Source: Sphingobacterium humi
Lineage (GTDB): Bacteria; Bacteroidota; Bacteroidia; Sphingobacteriales; Sphingobacteriaceae
Assembly (NCBI RefSeq): GCF_009768885.1
Contig: NZ_WSQA01000008.1
Span: 1 to 64,000, forward strand
Reading direction: 5' to 3'
Length of the DNA stretch: 64,000 nt
Part shown: piece after piece, positions 63,124-64,000 of the stretch
Layout: every line of letters begins with the position of its first letter
Position numbering within the stretch: the stretch's first letter is position 1
Made by a program: the position numbers and the translations under genes
Notes under the pieces: model-generated
Databases searched by the model: none
What the model was told of the DNA's origin: nothing
Seen by the model: only the letters and a program-made list of their open reading frames with translations

Positions 63124-64000
63124 TTGATTAAATTCTTATCGTATAATTTCTGATGAATCTGATGCAGTTCCTCAATTGGAATTTTAATAACCTTCCGGTC
63201 ATACGTCATCAGCCCATTTGTTTCGATTTCTACATCGGTAGTTTGGGTATAGACACCGGCAGATAAGCCCAACTTTATCAATTCGCTAAGCTCCGTAATC
63301 AATTGACTGTAGCGTGCTTTTAGCTCCTCTTTTGTTTTAAAACTTTGGTATCCCCAATTGTCTTTCTGCTGCCAGGTATGGCCTTCAATAGGCAATCCTA
63401 AGCCACCAAATTCCCCAACGGCTAAGATGTAATCTTTTCCAAAGCGTGCAGGATCTGGAATCGCAGGATCTGGATAGTTATGCAGATCCAGGATATCCGC
63501 AGGCTCGATGAAGTTACCGCCACTGGCTCCATTCACTAATCGCGAAGGATCCTTTTGCTTCGTCCATTGTACGATTTCCTTGGTTTTAAATTGACCCCAA
63601 GCTTCATTAAACGGCACCCAGATGACGATACTAGGGAAGTTATGCAGATTCGTCATAATACGATCCCATTCTTTCCGATAGATGGCTTCCGATGCTGCCG
63701 TTCTGATCTTATCGTGTTTGCCGAAGCGGAATTTCCCTGGATGCATATCCCATATATTTCCCCCTAAATCTCCGGACGGCATATCCTGCCACACCATAAT
63801 ACCGATACTATCGCAATGCCTGTACCATCGGGCGGGTTCCACTTTAATATGCTTACGGATCATATTGAAGCCCATTTCTTTGGTCTTTTCGATGTCGAAT
63901 TTTAGGGCTTCATCACTTGGGGCTGTATGCAAACCATCCGGCCACCAACCTTGATCTAAAGGGCCGTAGTGAAATAGGAATTCATCATTCAGATACATCC
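63120..64000 (-). CDS. GH2-family glycoside hydrolase (C-terminal part, runs off the window)
   Basis: The frame is open to the window edge; the ATG at 63998 is almost certainly internal because GH2 enzymes have three N-terminal domains before this point. The visible part is the (beta/alpha)8 catalytic domain: FLFHYGPLDQGWWPDGLHTA, MGFNMIRKHIKVEPARWYRH, WQDMPSGD, and IVIWVPFNEAWGQ with the Asn-Glu acid/base. VGEFGGLG follows with a Glu in the nucleophile position. The GPLDQGWWPDG motif is typical of a Bacteroidota GH2 subgroup annotated as beta-galactosidase-like. Exact specificity is unknown. Confidence 0.85.
   Translation of the reverse strand, partial: MYLNDEFLFHYGPLDQGWWPDGLHTAPSDEALKFDIEKTKEMGFNMIRKHIKVEPARWYRHCDSIGIMVWQDMPSGDLGGNIWDMHPGKFRFGKHDKIRTAASEAIYRKEWDRIMTNLHNFPSIVIWVPFNEAWGQFKTKEIVQWTKQKDPSRLVNGASGGNFIEPADILDLHNYPDPAIPDPARFGKDYILAVGEFGGLGLPIEGHTWQQKDNWGYQSFKTKEELKARYSQLITELSELIKLGLSAGVYTQTTDVEIETNGLMTYDRKVIKIPIEELHQIHQKLYDKNLIN

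Noticed and set aside
1..64000. CRISPR arrays, tRNA or rRNA genes, phage or integrase genes.
   Set aside because: No regularly spaced repeats, cloverleaf or rRNA stretches, and no integrase or structural phage proteins were seen apart from the IS tail at the left edge.

Overview
The window reads as chromosomal DNA of a Bacteroidota bacterium, most likely Sphingobacteriaceae (Sphingobacterium/Pedobacter type). The basis is four SusC/SusD pairs, two sigma-70/FecR/SusC cascades, SPII lipoproteins, near absence of Shine-Dalgarno sequences, and a TAnnTTTG-type promoter. No tRNA, rRNA or CRISPR array was seen.

Layout. 0-1.2 kb: right end of an ISAon1-like insertion sequence, then two copies of a terminator-plus-leader repeat flanking a small unknown membrane protein. 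1.2-8.1 kb (minus): a TetR-controlled tripartite exporter (TetR, TolC-like, HlyD-like lipoprotein, two ATPases, two ABC-2 permeases). Matching palindromic operators lie in front of tetR and of the tolC-like gene. 8.2-10.7 kb: a 58-residue membrane protein, an exported Gfo/Idh/MocA oxidoreductase, and a Tam-like methyltransferase. 10.9-20.6 kb (plus): ECF sigma, FecR, SusC with STN domain, SusD, a secreted EEP-family phosphodiesterase/nuclease, and a BACON/DUF5689 lipoprotein. 20.7-28.7 kb: SusC, SusD and a DUF4886 SGNH-like lipoprotein (minus), a decayed small HTH gene (plus), and a LacI regulator (minus). 28.8-39.2 kb (plus): a second sigma/FecR/SusC/SusD cascade followed by DUF4843, PKD-like and TlpA-like proteins. 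39.3-48.7 kb (minus): a uronic-acid polysaccharide utilisation locus with SusC, SusD, heparinase II/III-like lyase, DUF2264 (GH154-type) and GH88 unsaturated glucuronyl hydrolase. 48.9-55.2 kb (plus): a tightly overlapping four-gene Wadjet/MksFEBG-like condensin system (jetABCD), the clearest defence candidate. 55.2-58.7 kb (minus): a three-gene lipid or polyketide-like cluster with a membrane His-box hydroxylase, a StlD/DarB-sized ketosynthase with a heme-oxygenase-like C-terminal half, and an unrecognised protein. 58.9-64 kb: Fsr-type efflux, a methyltransferase, DUF4230, a TPM-domain protein with a Cys-rich and Gly-rich tail, and a partial GH2 glycosidase running off the end.

How the genes work together. 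The SusC/D loci import oligomers released at the surface. In the uronate locus the lyase makes 4,5-unsaturated ends that GH88 removes, and DUF2264/GH154 would take off non-reducing glucuronate. The exporter is a self-contained efflux unit probably switched on when TetR binds a ligand. The Jet operon would form an SMC-like complex that recognises circular foreign DNA, with the TOPRIM subunit cutting it. The ketosynthase cluster may build a special lipid or resorcinol/cyclohexanedione-type product. All functions are inferred from sequence by eye; no searches were run.
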